A stretch of DNA of 64,000 bases, from positions 806,001 to 870,000 of the forward strand of contig LSRY02000033.1 of the NCBI GenBank assembly GCA_001643675.2, given 5' to 3'. This document shows, one piece after another, positions 63,490-64,000 of the stretch. The position numbers were made by a program, and so were the translations under genes. Each line of letters opens with the position of its first letter. Positions within the stretch are counted from its first letter, which is position 1. This DNA comes from Monocercomonoides exilis (lineage: Eukaryota > Preaxostyla > Oxymonadida > Polymastigidae). A model generated the notes under the pieces. That model was not told the DNA's origin. It searched no databases and saw only the letters and a list, made by a program, of their open reading frames with translations.

Positions 63490-64000
63490 ATGATCGGTGA
63501 ACAACCACATCAAATAATAGATGTGTGGGCATCCAACGTTGATGAGGAATTTGAGAAAATCCAAAAATTATTACCGTTATATCCTATTGTCGCAATGGTA
63601 TAACTAGATTTTTTACTCTATGTATTGTGTTGATAATTTATGTTTTTTTTGTTGTTTTTCACAAAAAATTTCAATTTTTTAGGACACAGAGTTCCCTGGA
63701 GAAGTCTACAGACCTATGCCATCGGGTGGAAGGAATTTAAATTACGAAAAGCTGAAAAAGAACGTGAATCAATTGAAGTTGATCCAACTTGGCCTCACAC
63801 TTGGAAATGAACGCGGAGAATTACCTGAAGGAGCATCGACATGGCAGTTTAATTTTAAGTTCAATCCAACCGAAGATCGGGGTGCTGAGAATTCAATTTC
63901 GATGCTGATTAAAGCTGGAATAAATTTTGATCAATTTGCAAAGGATGGTATTGATGTTCATTATTTTGCGCAGATGTTGACGACTTCCGGGTTGGTGTTG
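63490..64000 (+). CDS. CAF1: CCR4-NOT deadenylase CAF1/POP2 (CNOT7), 5' part, cut by window end
   Basis: Exon 1 63490-63597 and exon 2 from 63683 to beyond the window (donor GTATAA). The product starts MIGEQPHQIIDVWASNVDEE, which aligns without gap to the family's N-terminus, and supports this ATG. The first catalytic motif follows: YPIVAMDTEFPGEVYRP with metal-binding Asp37 and Glu39 of the DEDD nuclease fold. NVNQLKLIQLGLTL, NERGELPEGASTWQFNFKFN and HYFAQMLTTSGLVL are near-identical to other CAF1 proteins. The enzyme shortens poly(A) tails within the CCR4-NOT complex. The rest of the nuclease domain, with the other two acidic residues, lies outside. Confidence 0.95.

Overview
The window is nuclear DNA of an intron-bearing unicellular eukaryote. 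It carries parts or all of 19 protein-coding genes, on both strands, with about 55 inferred GT-AG introns of roughly 55-215 bases. All genes read through with the standard code (TAA, TAG and TGA all serve as stops; Gln is CAA/CAG). Exons are moderately GC-rich, while introns and spacers are very AT-rich. Many proteins carry long Ser/Pro/Gln-rich low-complexity stretches. The most frequent 5' splice site is GTTTG rather than GTRAG, a form known from Entamoeba. With the TmcB-type membrane protein, RasGEF, PTEN and kelch genes this suggests an archamoeba-like amoebozoan or a metamonad such as an oxymonad. The exact lineage is an inference and stays open. No tRNA, rRNA, CRISPR array or bacterial-type feature was seen.

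Layout. 1-7140: the 3' part of SMC2 (condensin), an acidic/low-complexity protein, an F-box/leucine-rich-repeat protein (minus) and ribosomal protein eL33, whose start codon overlaps that of its divergent neighbour. 7572-14689: one 2309-residue multipass TmcB-type protein. 16141-23663: a RasGEF (minus), a dynein-intermediate-chain-like WD40 protein and a small two-exon NOP10 gene. 24231-33588: a LARP4-type RNA-binding protein (minus), a dual-specificity phosphatase (minus) and a secretory-pathway kelch/Cys-rich membrane protein. 33589-35963: an AT-rich convergent spacer full of palindromes. 35964-46537: a giant CaMKK-like kinase (minus), a small two-helix membrane protein and a YAK1-type DYRK kinase. 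47441-56069: a tunnel-type mRNA 5'-triphosphatase (minus), then a PTEN phosphatase-C2 reading frame that appears spliced to about 1820 residues with WD40-like blades. 56070-59380: a second repeat-rich spacer that shares repeats with the first. 59381-64000: a PP2A-A/PP4R1-like HEAT scaffold (minus), a COMMD5-like protein and the 5' part of the CAF1/POP2 deadenylase.

Genes are not grouped in operons. Six neighbouring pairs are divergent with 0-241 bases between start codons, so shared promoter regions are likely, while long spacers lie mainly between convergent 3' ends and hold the repeats. Functionally the set is core RNA handling (capping triphosphatase, CAF1, NOP10, eL33, LARP4), chromosome structure (SMC2) and signalling (PTEN, RasGEF, CaMKK-like, YAK1, DSP, PP2A/PP4 scaffold), plus surface proteins. 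Splice junctions given here were deduced by matching reading phase, GT/AG and family conservation, without transcript evidence.
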